Source: Mycolicibacterium palauense (GTDB taxonomy: Bacteria > Actinomycetota > Actinomycetes > Mycobacteriales > Mycobacteriaceae). Taken from it: a stretch of DNA of 64,000 nt. Location of the stretch: NCBI RefSeq assembly GCF_002592005.1, contig NZ_NVQF01000006.1:48094-112093 (forward strand), given 5' to 3'. How positions within the stretch are numbered: the first letter of the stretch is position 1; each line of letters starts with the position of its first letter. The notes below the pieces were generated by a model. The model worked only from the letters and a program-made list of their open reading frames with translations, was not told where the DNA came from and made no database searches. This document shows, piece after piece, positions 43,690 through 54,091 of the stretch. The position numbers and the translations under genes were made by a program.

Positions 43690-43850
43690 TGGTCGGCCCG
43701 ACCGGCCCCGATGAGTAGGTAGGAAGCCGGTGCGAATCCGGCATGGTCCCGCCACTGTGACTGGGGAGCGAACCCCACATCGACCACGGCTTTGCGGCTG
43801 GAAGGTCGGGGTGAGCGCTGATCCAGAAGTCAGGATACTGCTCTCATTGG
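43690..43850 (+). ncRNA. cobalamin (B12) riboswitch
   Basis: The conserved core is visible: ggaagccggtgcgaatccgg, then tcccgccactgtgactgggg and, at the 3' end, cagaagtcaggatactgctc. This is the B12-box layout of adenosyl- or aquocobalamin riboswitches. It precedes a methylenetetrahydrofolate reductase gene and a short upstream ORF. Edges are approximate. Confidence 0.85.
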
Positions 43851-43895
43851 CCCTCTTGCTGGGACGTGGACATCCCGGATGGAGTCGATGCAGTG

Positions 43896-44015
43896 ATGTG
43901 TCTGTGCGTCTGGCGACGCGGCGTCTTGAGCGTGCCAACCGATAGCCCTGATGCGGCCGATACCGCGGAACAGGGATCCGCTATGCCGTCCGGTAAGTCC
44001 GGAGGTGCCTCGTGA
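43896..44015 (+). CDS. 39-residue upstream ORF after the B12 riboswitch
   Basis: ATG 43896 opens a 39-codon frame (MCLCVWRRGVLSVPTDSPDA...) whose TGA overlaps the GTG of the reductase gene (GTGA). The ORF spans nearly the whole distance from riboswitch to gene. Upstream ORFs coupled to B12 riboswitches have been described in M. tuberculosis. Cys at codons 2 and 4 recall cysteine-rich attenuator leaders. Its translation has not been shown. Confidence 0.5.
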   Translation: MCLCVWRRGVLSVPTDSPDAADTAEQGSAMPSGKSGGAS

Positions 44016-44902
44016 CTCTCAATACTGTTGCACTGGAACTTGTCCCATCGAATCTGGACCTCGGCACGGCACGTGCGCTCGCGGAGTTGCACAAGGTGCG
44101 GAGGTTGGCGGTCGATGCCGGTCTCGATGGACGCATCCGCCACATCATGATCCCCGGGATGATCGAGGAGGATGACCACCGTCCCGTCGAGATGAAACCA
44201 AAGCTCGACGTGCTCGATTACTGGGAGTTGGTGCAGCGCGAACTTCCCGAGGTACGTGGGCTGTGCACCCAGGTCACGTCGTTTCTCGATGAGCGGTCGC
44301 TGCGTCGGCGGTTGACCGCGTTGATTAGGATCGGGTTCGACGGGATCGCGTTTGTCGGGGTTCCGCGCACGATGACCGACGGTGAGGGTGCAGGAGTGGC
44401 ACCGACCGACGCGCTGTCGACCTTTTCCCATCTGGTGAAACACCGCGGCGCGATCCTGATCCCGACCAGGGACGACGAGCTGAGCCGATTCGGGTTCAAG
44501 TGCAAACAGGGCGCCACCTACGGGATGACCCAGCTGCTGTACTCCGACGCGATCGTCAACTTCCTCACCGAGTTCTCGCGTAGCACCGACCACCGCCCGG
44601 AGATCCTACTGTCGTTCGGTTTCGTCCCGAAGATGGAATCCGAAGTCGGCCTCATCGACTGGCTCATCCAGGACCCCGGCAACGACGCTGTCGCGACCGA
44701 ACAACAATTCGTGCGGCGGTTGGCGGCCAGCGAGCCCGCGCAGAAGCGCGCCCTGATGCTGGACCTGTACAAGCGCGTGATCGACGGCGTACTCGATCTC
44801 GGCTTTCCGGTCAGCCTGCATTTCGAGGCCACCTACGGGGTCTCCGCTCCGGCGTTCGAGACCTTAGCCGCGATGCTCGACTACTGGGCACCCGACCGCT
44901 GA
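44012..44902 (+). CDS. non-canonical methylenetetrahydrofolate reductase (mycobacterial type)
   Basis: A 296-residue TIM-barrel-like protein (IRHIMIPGMIEEDDHRPVEM, GFDGIAFVGVPRTM, LLSFGFVPKMESEVGLIDWL) matching the small MTHFR-like proteins of mycobacteria encoded beside pyc (M. smegmatis MSMEG_6649-type). They would supply 5-methyl-THF for methionine synthesis. GTG 44012 has GGAGG nine bases upstream. B12 riboswitch control ties it to the methionine synthase branch, as for metE at 60.4 kb. It converges on pyc with a 3-bp gap. Confidence 0.75.
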   Translation: MTLNTVALELVPSNLDLGTARALAELHKVRRLAVDAGLDGRIRHIMIPGMIEEDDHRPVEMKPKLDVLDYWELVQRELPEVRGLCTQVTSFLDERSLRRRLTALIRIGFDGIAFVGVPRTMTDGEGAGVAPTDALSTFSHLVKHRGAILIPTRDDELSRFGFKCKQGATYGMTQLLYSDAIVNFLTEFSRSTDHRPEILLSFGFVPKMESEVGLIDWLIQDPGNDAVATEQQFVRRLAASEPAQKRALMLDLYKRVIDGVLDLGFPVSLHFEATYGVSAPAFETLAAMLDYWAPDR

Positions 44903-44905
44903 ACC

Positions 44906-47900
44906 TCAGCGGATGACCAACAACAGGTCCCCGCTTTCCACCTGGGTGGTTCCCGACACGGCCAGCCGGTCGACGACCCCGCTCTTGGGCGCGGTGATGG
45001 CGGCCTCCATCTTCATCGCCTCGATGGTGGCGATACTCTGACCGGCCTCGACGGTGTCGCCTTGGGCAGCGGCGACGGTGACCACCCCGGCGAACGGGGC
45101 GGCGACGTGGTCGGGGTTGGCACGGTCGGCTTTCTCGGCGGCCGGCACGTCGGCCGCGACGCTGCGGTCGCGCACCAGCACCGGTCTGAGCTGGCCATTG
45201 ATCAGGCACATGACGGTACGCAGTCCCCGCTCGTCGGGATCCGAGACCGCCTCGAGTCCGATGAGCAGCTCGACGCCCTTCCCGAGCTTCACTCGGTGCT
45301 CGTCGCCCTGGCGCAGACCGTAGAAGAACTGATTGGCGCTCAGCCGCGACGTGTCCCCGTACTCCCGCCGGTGCGCCTCGAATTCCCGGGTGGGACCGGG
45401 GAACAGCAACCGGTTGAGGGTCGCCTGCCGGGCCGCGCCCGGCTCGACGAGCAACCTCCGGTCCTCCTCGGACAGCGGCACATCCTGCTGGGCGGGTTTG
45501 CGGCCCTGCAGTGCGTTGGTCCGCAGCGGCTCGGGCCAGCCGCCAGGCGGGTCACCGAGATCACCTCGCAGGAAGCCGATCACGCTGTTGGGAATGTCGA
45601 CCCGGCTCGGTTCGGCGGCGACCTCGTCGGCGGTGATGCCCGCCCCGACCAGGGCGAGGGCCAGATCGCCGACCACCTTGCTGGACGGCGTCACCTTCAC
45701 CAGTCGTCCGAGCACCCGGTCGGCGGCGGCGTAGTTCTCCTCGATCTGCTCGAAGCGGTCCCCCAGCCCCAGCCCGATTGCCTGTTGGCGCAGGTTGGAC
45801 AGCTGCCCGCCGGGAATCTCGTGGTGATACACCCGACCGGTCGGCGCGGGTGGACCAGCGGCCGCAACATCGAACGGCGCGTAGACCTTCCGTAGCGCCT
45901 CCCAGTACGGTTCGAGTTCACAGATGGCGGCCAGGCTCAACCCGCTGTCGTACTCGGTGTGTGCCGCGGCAGCCACGATCGACGACAGTGCGGGCTGGCT
46001 GGTGGTGCCCGCCAGCGGGGCCGCCGCACCGTCCACCGCCGACGCACCGGCCTGCCAGGCGGCCAGGTAGGTGGCCAGCTGGCCGCCCGGGGTGTCGTGG
46101 GTGTGCACATGAACCGGTAGGTCGAAACGGCTGCGCAGCGCCGAGACCAGCGTCGTTGCCGCGGCCGGGCGCAACAGGCCGGCCATATCCTTGATCGCGA
46201 GCACGTGAGCACCCGCATCGACGATCTCCTCGGCCAGCTTGAGGTAGTAGTCCAGCGTGTACAGGGTCTCGTCGGGATCGGACAGATCAGCGGTGTACGA
46301 CATCGCCACCTCCGCCACCGCGGTGCCGGTGGCCCGGACAGCATCGATGGCCGGGCGCATCGATTCGACGTTGTTGAGCGCGTCGAAGATGCGGAAGACA
46401 TCGATGCCGGTGCGGGCAGCCTCGTCGACGAATGCCTCGGCCACCGATGTCGGATACGGGGTGTAGCCGACGGTGTTGCGGCCGCGCAGCAGCATCTGCA
46501 GGCAGATGTTGGGGACGGCTTCGCGCAGCGCGGCCAGCCGCTCCCATGGATCCTCTTTCAGGAACCGCAGGGCCACATCGTAGGTAGCGCCACCCCAGCA
46601 CTCGATCGACAACAACTGCGGCATCATCCGCGCGATGTACGGCGCCGCCGCCACCAGACCCGACGTGCGCACCCGGGTGGCCAGCAGGGACTGGTGGGCG
46701 TCGCGGAACGTGGTGTCGGTGACCCCGATACCCGGACTCTCACGCAGCCAGTCGGCGAACCCTTCGGGCCCGAGTTGCTCGAGGCGCTGGCGGCTACCCG
46801 GTTTCAGTGCCGCGGCCAGGTCCAGTGCGGGCAACTTGTCGTGCGGGTACACCGTCGACTGCCGTTCCCCGTGCGGCTTGTTGACCGTCACGTCAGCGAG
46901 GTAGTTCAGGATCCGGGTGCCGCGGTCTGCCGGGGTGTGCGCGGTCAGCAGGTCCGGTCGCTCGTCGATGAACGACGTGGTGATCCGCCCGGCGCGGAAG
47001 TCGGGGTCGTCGAGGACAGCGAGCAGGAAAGGAATGTTCGTCGACACCCCACGCACCCGGAACTCGGCCAACGCGCGCCGCGCCCGGGCGGACGCCCTGC
47101 GAAATCACCTCCACGGCAGGTCAACTTGACCAGCATGGAGTCGAAGTGGGCGCTGATCTCGGCACCAGTGTGGGTGCCGCCGTCGAGGCGTACGCCGGCG
47201 CCACCCGGGGACCGGTAGGCGGTGATCCGGCCGGTGTCGGGCCGAAATCCGTTGGCCGGGTCCTCGGTGGTGATTCGGCACTGCATCACCGCTCCCCGGA
47301 TTCGGACGCTGTCCTGGCGCAGCCCGAGGTCGGCGAGGCTCTCGCCGGCGGCGATACGCAGTTGGCTGGCCACCAGATCGACGTCGGTGATTTCTTCGGT
47401 CACCGTGTGCTCGACCTGGATACGCGGATTGCATTCGATGAACACGTGGTGTCCGCGCTCGTCGAGCAGGAACTCGACGGTGCCCGCGCAGAAGTAGCCG
47501 ATCTGGCGAGCGAAAGCCACCGCGTCATTGCAGATCCGTTGCCGCAACTGCTCGGTGAGGTTCGGCGCCGGCGCCAACTCGATCACCTTGTGGTGACGGC
47601 GCTGCATGCTGCAGTCCCGTTCGAAGAGGTGGATGACCTCCCCCGTGCCATCCGCCAGGATCTGCACCTCGATGTGGCGTGGGTTCTGCACTGCCTGTTC
47701 GAGATACACCATCGGATCACCGAAGGCCGACTCGGCCTCCCGGCTGGCAGCCTCCACCGCATGGGCGAGCGCCGACGGGTCGCTGACCCGGCGCATACCG
47801 CGGCCACCGCCGCCGGACACCGCCTTGACGAACACCGGGAACTGCATCGACTCCGCCGCCGCGGTGAGTTCGGCCACCGACGACGACGGCGGCGTCGAGG

Positions 47901-48309
47901 CCAGCACCGGCAAACCCGCCTCTCGGGCGGCGGCGATAGCCCGCGCCTTGTTGCCGGTCAGTTCGAGCACCCGCGACTCCGGCCCGACGAAGGTGATCCC
48001 CGCCTGCTTGCAGGCCGCAGCAAGGTTGGCGTTCTCCGACAGGAACCCATAGCCCGGATACACCGCATCGGCACCGGAATGCTTTGCCACCCGGATGATC
48101 TCATCGACCGAGAGGTACGCGCGGACGGGGTGACCGACCTCGCCGATCTGATAGGCCTCATCGGCCTTCTGCCGGTGCGGGGAGTTGCGGTCCTCGTAAG
48201 CGAACACCGCAACGGTCCCGATGTTCAGCTCGTAGGCGGCGCGGAACGCCCGGATCGCGATCTCGCCGCGGTTGGCGACCAGCAGCTTGGTGACGGCCCG
48301 CTTAGACAA
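44906..48309 (-). pseudogene. pyc: pyruvate carboxylase, single-base frameshift
   Basis: Biotin carboxylase domain first (KLLVANRGEIAIRAFRAAYE, SGGGGRGMRRV, IECNPRIQVEHTVTEE), then the carboxyltransferase TIM barrel (FRDAHQSLLATRVRT, ECWGGATYDVALRFL) and a biotinyl domain with EAMKM. At 47100/47101 the frame changes within the linker. One base added there (ttcgcagg to ttccgcagg on the coding strand) gives the expected RRASARARRALAEF. The rest is intact over 1,130 codons, so a sequencing error or very recent mutation is likely. TTG start overlaps the prpC stop by 8 bp; last gene of the prp operon. It makes oxaloacetate, the acceptor for the methylcitrate cycle. Confidence 0.85.
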
Positions 48310-49462
48310 GTGCGCGCTGGGGTTGGCCCGAGTACTCGCTCAGGGGGCGGATCAAGGCATTCGACGCGGCCTGCTCCATGATGTGGGCGGTCCACCCGGT
48401 GATACGGCTCATCACGAACAGCGGTGTGAAGCTCTCGATCGGGAAATCCATCAGGTAGTAGGCCGGGCCGGTGGGAAAGTCCAGGTTCGGTTTGATGCCC
48501 GTCGCGGCGTACATCCCGCTTTCCAGCACATTGTAGATGTCGAGCCAGCGCTGCCCGTCACGGACTGCGGCGACGCTCTCCAACGCAGCCTTCATCGTCG
48601 GGACCCGGGAGTCACCGTTCTTGTAGACCCGGTGGCCGAATCCCATGACCTTTTCCTTGCGGGACAACTTGCCGTGCAGCCACTTCGACGCATTGTCGGC
48701 CGATCCGATCTCGAGCATGTCGTGCATGACCGCCTCGTTCGCCCCGCCGTGCAGGGAGCCTTTCAGCGCGCCGATGGCCGCAGTGACCGCACTGTAGATG
48801 TCGGACTGGGTAGAGGTGACGACGCGGGCGGCGAACGTCGAAGCGTTGAAGCTGTGCTCGGCGTAGAGCACCATCGACTGCTCGAAAGCCTTGACGATGG
48901 CCGGTTCGGGCACCCAGTAATTTCCCGTCGCTCCGCTCGCCCCGGTGCCGAAGCACATGTTCAGGAAGTTCTGCGCGTAGCCGAGCTGGCTGTGCGGTGC
49001 GATCGGTGCCAACCCCTGGCGCCGCCGGATGTCGGTGGCGACGATGGTCGGCAGGACGGCGAACATGCGCAACGCCTTCGCGTAGTTCGCGTCCTCGGTG
49101 GAGACGTCCTCTTCGGGATCCTCCGCGCCCAGATAGCTGATGGCGGTGCGCACCACATCCATCCGATGGCAGGTGTCGGGCAGCTTGGCCAGCAGCGACT
49201 GCATCGAGCGGTCGATGCGCCGCGATGCGCGCTCACGCTGGTTGAACAGCGCCAGCTGCGCATCGGTCGGCAGTTCGCCGTGCCACAGCAGGTAGGCGAC
49301 CTGTTCGAAGCTGCATTTCGTGGCGAGGTCCTGGACCGGGTAGCCGCGGTAGGTCAGGCTGTTGGTTTCCGGGACCACCTTGGAGATCGCGGTGGTGTCG
49401 ACGACGACGCCGGCCAGACCCTTGTAGATGCGCGGGGCTTCGGATGCTGTTGCTGTGGTCAT
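48302..49462 (-). CDS. prpC: 2-methylcitrate synthase / citrate synthase
   Basis: A 386-residue type II-like citrate synthase: GSLHGGANEAVMHDML with the catalytic His, VMGFGHRVYKNGD, and ITGWTAHIMEQ. In this operon it condenses propionyl-CoA with oxaloacetate to 2-methylcitrate. Its ATG overlaps the prpB stop (ATGA). Confidence 0.93.
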   Translation of the reverse strand: MTTATASEAPRIYKGLAGVVVDTTAISKVVPETNSLTYRGYPVQDLATKCSFEQVAYLLWHGELPTDAQLALFNQRERASRRIDRSMQSLLAKLPDTCHRMDVVRTAISYLGAEDPEEDVSTEDANYAKALRMFAVLPTIVATDIRRRQGLAPIAPHSQLGYAQNFLNMCFGTGASGATGNYWVPEPAIVKAFEQSMVLYAEHSFNASTFAARVVTSTQSDIYSAVTAAIGALKGSLHGGANEAVMHDMLEIGSADNASKWLHGKLSRKEKVMGFGHRVYKNGDSRVPTMKAALESVAAVRDGQRWLDIYNVLESGMYAATGIKPNLDFPTGPAYYLMDFPIESFTPLFVMSRITGWTAHIMEQAASNALIRPLSEYSGQPQRALV

Positions 49463-50376
49463 GCTTTCACGTCCTGCAGTGCGAAGTTGTAGATGTCGGA
49501 GTCGAACTGGTTGTAGTCGGCGTAGCGCAGCAGTTCGTAGAGCTTGCTGCGGTGCTGCATGTTGTCGAGCAGCCCGGATTGGGTTCCGGCGTCGAAGACC
49601 TCACGCATGCCGATCTCCACGGCGTGCATCGCCAACCGCAGCGTGGTGACCGGGTAGATGACGACGTTGTAGCCGATGTCGGACAGCTGCGCGGCGTTGA
49701 TCAGTTCGGACTTGCCGAACTCGGTCATGTTGGCCAGCAACGGGGTGTCGACCGCGGCGCGGAAGCGGGCGAATTCGGTCGGGCCCGAGAGCGCTTCGGT
49801 GAAGATCAGGTCGGCGCCGGCATCGGCATAGGCCCTGGCCCGCTCGATGGCGGCGTCGACGCCCTCGATTCCGGCGGCGTCGGTGCGCGCACAGATGATG
49901 AAGTTCGGGTCCCGGCGAGCGGCCACCGCCGCACGTAACCGCTTGACCATCTCCGCGGCCGGCACCACGGCTTTTCCGTCGAGATGTCCGCACCGCTTGG
50001 GATTGACCTGGTCCTCGAGGTGGCACCCGGCCAGGCCTGCGTCTTCGAGAAGCGTGACGGTCCGGGCGGCGCTCATCGGTTCGCCGAAGCCGGTGTCGGC
50101 GTCGACGAGGGTGAACAGATCAGTGGCCGAAGCGATCTGGCTACTTCGGGTGACCACCTCGGTCAGCGTCGTCAATCCGATGTCGGGCAACCCGAGGTCG
50201 GCCGAGAGCACCGCACCCGAGACGTAGATACCTTCGAACCCGATGCCGGCCAGACTCTTGGCCACCAGCGGCGAGAATGCTCCCGGTATCCGCTGCAGCC
50301 GGCCCGAGTCCAGCGCGTCCCGGAACGCCTTGCGCTTCTGGGCCGCCGACACGGTGGAACCCATCAGCCCGCTCAT
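49459..50376 (-). CDS. prpB: 2-methylisocitrate lyase
   Basis: A 305-residue isocitrate-lyase-superfamily enzyme: FEGIYVSGAVLSADLGLPD, LVDADTGFGEP, CHLEDQVNPKRCGHLDGK with the KRCG catalytic motif, and IICARTDA. It cleaves methylisocitrate to pyruvate and succinate. ATG 50376 is preferred (GAGGAAA upstream); the frame is open upstream through a 23-bp repeat. Confidence 0.93.
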   Translation of the reverse strand: MSGLMGSTVSAAQKRKAFRDALDSGRLQRIPGAFSPLVAKSLAGIGFEGIYVSGAVLSADLGLPDIGLTTLTEVVTRSSQIASATDLFTLVDADTGFGEPMSAARTVTLLEDAGLAGCHLEDQVNPKRCGHLDGKAVVPAAEMVKRLRAAVAARRDPNFIICARTDAAGIEGVDAAIERARAYADAGADLIFTEALSGPTEFARFRAAVDTPLLANMTEFGKSELINAAQLSDIGYNVVIYPVTTLRLAMHAVEIGMREVFDAGTQSGLLDNMQHRSKLYELLRYADYNQFDSDIYNFALQDVKA

Positions 50377-50388
50377 CGGTTTCCTCTT

Positions 50389-50444
50389 CTCTTCGCGCAA
50401 GCGCTGATCGGTGCCTTTCTGCTCTTCGCGCAAGCGCTCATCGG
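50389..50444. repeat. 23-bp direct repeat between prpD and prpB
   Basis: ctcttcgcgcaagcgctgat (plus cgg) at 50389-50411 recurs with one mismatch at 50422-50444. The second copy contains the prpD stop codon. Its last ten bases (cgctcatcgg) occur a third time over the prpB start codon. Confidence 0.7.
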
Positions 50445-51943
50445 AAAATCCCCGAGGGAATCGTCGGAGCCTTGTCCAGCACTGTCTGCTCGACCCGCAC
50501 ATTAAGGGCTCCGAACCCGCCCGCCTTCAACGAGGCCGCCTCGTCGACAGCGGCCAGGAATCGCTGCTGCTCGGCGGGCTCGACCACTCCGTCGGCGAGC
50601 GTGGTGAACTTGTTGCGGTACTGCTCGCGGGCGAACGGGCGCGCCCCCAGCGGGTGCGCGTCCGCGACAGCCAACTCGTCGATGATCACCTCACCGCTCT
50701 CGAGGGTTACGACGGCTTTGGCGCCGAATGCCTTCTCCGCCGGGTCGAGCGAGTGGTAGCGCCGAGTCCACTCGGGGTCCTCGACGGTGGAGATCTTGCG
50801 CCACAGATCGATGGTGTCGGGGCGGTGCGCCCGCTCCGGGGCGTAGGACTTCTCGTGGTGCCAATCGCCGTCCTGCAGCGCGACAGCGAAGATGTACATC
50901 ACCGAGTGGTCCAGCGTCTCGCGCGAGGCATCCGGGTCGAACTTCTGCGGGTCGTTGCTGCCGGTACCGATGACGACGTGCGTGTGGTTGCTGGTATGCA
51001 GCACGATCGAGGCGATCTGGTCGAGATCGCCGATCCGTTCACGCATCCGGCGGGCCAGGTCGATCGGCGCCTGGCTCTGGTACTCGGCGGAATGTTCCTT
51101 GGTGTAGCTGTCCAAGATGGCCCGCTTGGGTTCGCCCGGTTCGGGCAGCGGGACCTGGTAGGTGTGCTCGGGTCCGGCCAGCATCCAGGCGATGACCCCG
51201 TCTTCGCCCTCCCAGATCGGGGCCGGTGAACCTTCGCCGCGCATCGCGCGGTCGACCGCTTCGATCGCGACCTTGCCGGCATAGGCCGGGGCGTAGGCTT
51301 TCCAGCTCGAGATGAGCCCCTTGCGCGACTGCCGGGTGGCCGTCGTCAGATGCAGGGCCTGCCCGATCGCCGAGTAGATCGTCTCGGGGTCCAACCGCAG
51401 CATGGTGCCCAGGCCGGCGGCGACCGACGGCCCGAGGTGGGCGACGTGGTCGATCTTGTGCTGATGCAAGCAGATTCCCTTGACGAGGTCGATCTGGACC
51501 TCGTAGGCGGTCGCCAGGCCACGGATCAGGTCGGCTCCGCGCACACCGAGGGTCTGGGCGACCGCGACCAGCGGGGGAATGTTGTCGCCCGGGTGCGAGT
51601 AGTCCGCGGCCAGGAACGTGTCGTGGAAGTCGAGTTCGCGGACCGCGACGCCGTTGGCCCATGCCGCCCACTCCGGCGAGTAGCCGCCGTCGATGCCGAA
51701 CACCGTGGCGCCGACCTTGGTGCGATGGGCTTGCGCCTGGGCGCGTGCGACCGCGACGGGACGTCGCGTCACCGAGGCCGAGGACACTGCGGCGTTGTCG
51801 ATGATCCGGTTGAGCACCATGTCCTCGACGTCGGCTTCGACGGCCACCGGGTCGGCTGCGACCTGGGCGATCTTCCAGGCGAGATGTTCGGCGCGGGGGA
51901 ATTCGTCGGCACTGCGTCGGGTGCGGACCTCGTGATTACGCAT
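50438..51943 (-). CDS. prpD: 2-methylcitrate dehydratase PrpD
   Basis: A 501-residue MmgE/PrpD-family enzyme ([80 protein letters not shown]). It dehydrates 2-methylcitrate in propionate breakdown. ATG 51943 has no ribosome-binding site but is seven bases from TAGCGT, so the message is probably leaderless. First gene of prpD-prpB-prpC-pyc. Confidence 0.92.
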   Translation of the reverse strand: MRNHEVRTRRSADEFPRAEHLAWKIAQVAADPVAVEADVEDMVLNRIIDNAAVSSASVTRRPVAVARAQAQAHRTKVGATVFGIDGGYSPEWAAWANGVAVRELDFHDTFLAADYSHPGDNIPPLVAVAQTLGVRGADLIRGLATAYEVQIDLVKGICLHQHKIDHVAHLGPSVAAGLGTMLRLDPETIYSAIGQALHLTTATRQSRKGLISSWKAYAPAYAGKVAIEAVDRAMRGEGSPAPIWEGEDGVIAWMLAGPEHTYQVPLPEPGEPKRAILDSYTKEHSAEYQSQAPIDLARRMRERIGDLDQIASIVLHTSNHTHVVIGTGSNDPQKFDPDASRETLDHSVMYIFAVALQDGDWHHEKSYAPERAHRPDTIDLWRKISTVEDPEWTRRYHSLDPAEKAFGAKAVVTLESGEVIIDELAVADAHPLGARPFAREQYRNKFTTLADGVVEPAEQQRFLAAVDEAASLKAGGFGALNVRVEQTVLDKAPTIPSGIFR

Positions 51944-51950
51944 GATCCGC

Positions 51951-51956
51951 ACGCTA
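51951..51956 (-). promoter_or_regulatory. leaderless -10 of prpD
   Basis: TAGCGT on the minus strand ends seven bases before the prpD ATG, the spacing expected for a leaderless mycobacterial transcript. Confidence 0.5.
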
Positions 51957-52020
51957 TTCGGGATTCTGCTCCGCGGAAAGACCCTGTAAGTGCGTAATTG
52001 TGCGTCCTGGGACATTGCGT

Positions 52021-52028
52021 TTTGCAAA
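52021..52028. promoter_or_regulatory. PrpR-binding palindrome TTTGCAAA
   Basis: TTTGCAAA is the known mycobacterial PrpR recognition core. It lies between divergent prpD and prpR, 78 bp from the prpD start and 35 bp from the prpR start. Confidence 0.7.
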
Positions 52029-52049
52029 TGTTGTGAATACACGGGCGGC

Positions 52050-52055
52050 TAGGCT
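52050..52055 (+). promoter_or_regulatory. leaderless -10 of prpR
   Basis: TAGGCT ends seven bases before GTG 52063, supporting that codon as start even though the frame breaks shortly after. Confidence 0.45.
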
Positions 52056-52062
52056 GTGCCCG

Positions 52063-53469
52063 GTGGCGAAGACATTCGTGGGTGCCCGCCTCGCAGGCTG
52101 CGCGAGGAGCACGGCCTGACCCAGGTGGCGCTGGCGCGCGCCCTAGGCCTGTCCACCAGCTATGTGAACCAGCTGGAGAACGATCAGCGCCCGGTCACGG
52201 TGCCGGTCCTGCTGTCGTTGTCGGAGCGTTTCGACCTGCCGACCCATTACTTCACCCCGGACTCCGATACGCGGATGGTCTCGGATCTGCGCGACATCCT
52301 GCTCGACACCCCGGCGACACCGACCCAGATCGAGGAGCTCGTCGCACGGATGCCCGGCGTCGGCCAGACGTTGGTCAGCCTGCACCGTCGGCTGTTCGAC
52401 GCCACCACCGAGCTCGAGGCCATGCACACCCGGGCCAGCACCGACGCCCCGGTGCCCTTGCAGCAACCGATGCCGTTCGAAGAGGTTCGCGATTTCTTCT
52501 ACGACCGCAAGAACTACATCGGCGAACTCGATCAGGCCGCCGAAAAGCTGTTCACCTGTCGCGGGTTCCGGATCGGCGGGATGGATGTACAGCTCACCGA
52601 ACTGCTCTCCGACGAGCTGGGCATCAACGTGGTCGTCGACGACGAGGAAGTGTTGAGCCCCAACGCCAAACGCTCCTACCGACCGGACTCGGCGACCCTG
52701 TACGTGGCACGCTGGCTACACCCCGGGCAGCGCGCCTTCCAGCTCGCCACCCAGTACGCGTTACTCACCCACGCCAACGTGATCGCCACGCTCGTCGCCG
52801 ACGATGACCACCTCAGTGCCGAAGCACGCGAAGTCGCCAAGATCGGGTTGGCCAACTACTACGCGGGCGCGCTGCTCCTGCCCTACCGGAGAATTCTGGC
52901 GGCGGCTCAAGACCTGCGCTACGACATCGACCACCTCGCCCGCCGCTTCGAGGTGGGCTTCGAGACGGTCTGTCATCGCCTCTCGACGCTGCAGCGCCCG
53001 GACGCCCGCGGGGTGCCGTTCATCTTCGTGCGCACCGACAGTGCCGGCAACATCTCGAAGCGCCAGTCGGCCAACGCCTTCCACTTCTCCCGGGTGGGTG
53101 GCAACTGCCCGCTGTGGGTGGTCCACCACGCGTTCGCCCAGCCCGGGCAGTTCATCACCCAGGTCGCGCAGATGCCCGATGGCCGGGCCTACTTCTGGAT
53201 CGCCCGAAGCACCCCACCCAGCCAGGGCGGCTACCTCGGTCCAGCCAAGAGCTTCGCCATAGGTCTGGGCTGCGACCTGACGCACGCCCACCGGCTCATC
53301 TACTCGGCCGGCATCGATCTGGCCGACGCCGACGCTGCAGTCCCGATCGGGGCCGGGGTGCAAGATCTGCGAACGTCCGGCGTGCCCGCAGCGGGCGTTC
53401 CCCTACATCGGCCGTCCGGTCAAGGTCGATCCGCACGCCAGCAGCGACCTCCCCTACCCGACGGCCTAG
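52063..53469 (+). pseudogene. prpR: PrpR propionate regulator, two single-base frameshifts
   Basis: GTG 52063 starts MAKTFVGARL; the frame then breaks at ctcgcagg. Inserting one C gives RRLREEHGLTQVALARALGL, the HTH. The middle (residues 15-450) is intact, with the coenzyme-A/Fe-S region ending VPIGAG. Near 53355 four G instead of three shift the frame again. Removing one gives CKICERPACPQRAFPYIGRP and a stop at 53467-53469. Those cysteines hold the Fe-S cluster of Actinobacteria-type PrpR. As read, the protein would have a wrong N- and C-terminus. Two compensable one-base errors suggest read error rather than decay. It activates prpDBC with propionyl-CoA. Confidence 0.85.
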
Positions 53470-53473
53470 CGAT

Positions 53474-54091
53474 TCACTCCGTCGCGCTGATGAAGTGTTT
53501 CATCCGCAAAATCTCGCGCTGCTGCGACTCGATGATCAGGTTGGCGAGGTGCTTGGCGGCCGAGCTCTCGCCGTGGGCGAGTTCGTCCTGCGCCATCGCG
53601 ACGGCACCCTGATGGTGGCTGATCATCGACGTCTTCCACAGCGTGTCGAACACGCCGTCATACAGCGTCGGAAGTCGCTGCATCGTTTCCTCATCCACCA
53701 TTCCGGCCATCATGCGCATACCGTCATGGTGGCCGGCATGTGGATCGGTTACCGGCTCGTCCCTGGTCGTTTCCCCGTCGCTACGCTCGCCCCAGCCGGC
53801 GAGTAGATCCTCCAAGACGCCGATCTCCGCTCGCTGCGCCGAACCGATGTGCGTCGCCATGACCCGCAGGTCGGGGTTTGGAGTATTGGTCGGCACCATC
53901 GCGGCCAGGACCACGGCCTGCTGATGGTGGGGGATCATGGTGCGCGCGAACGCGACATCCGCGTCGTTGTACGGGGCGTGATCACCGCCGTCGCCGGTCA
54001 CGTCGTGGCGGTGATCGACATCCGATGCGCACGCATTCAATACGGCGAGGATCAGCATGAGAACGGCGGCGACCCGCCAGCGGCGGCGCAT
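53474..54091 (-). CDS. DUF305 lipoprotein
   Basis: A 205-residue lipoprotein (lipobox VLNACAS) with two DUF305 signature blocks: FARTMIPHHQQAVVLAAM and TSMISHHQGAVAMAQDEL, each with the HHQ motif. DUF305 proteins are ferritin-like helical bundles, often found with copper genes. The ATG overlaps a possible stop of the upstream peptidase gene (TGATG), so the two form an operon. It converges on prpR with a 4-bp gap. Confidence 0.85.
   Translation of the reverse strand: MRRRWRVAAVLMLILAVLNACASDVDHRHDVTGDGGDHAPYNDADVAFARTMIPHHQQAVVLAAMVPTNTPNPDLRVMATHIGSAQRAEIGVLEDLLAGWGERSDGETTRDEPVTDPHAGHHDGMRMMAGMVDEETMQRLPTLYDGVFDTLWKTSMISHHQGAVAMAQDELAHGESSAAKHLANLIIESQQREILRMKHFISATE

Noticed and set aside
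52063..53469. Programmed frameshifting in prpR
   Set aside because: Two separate one-base changes in opposite senses, with no slippery heptamer, fit error or mutation better.
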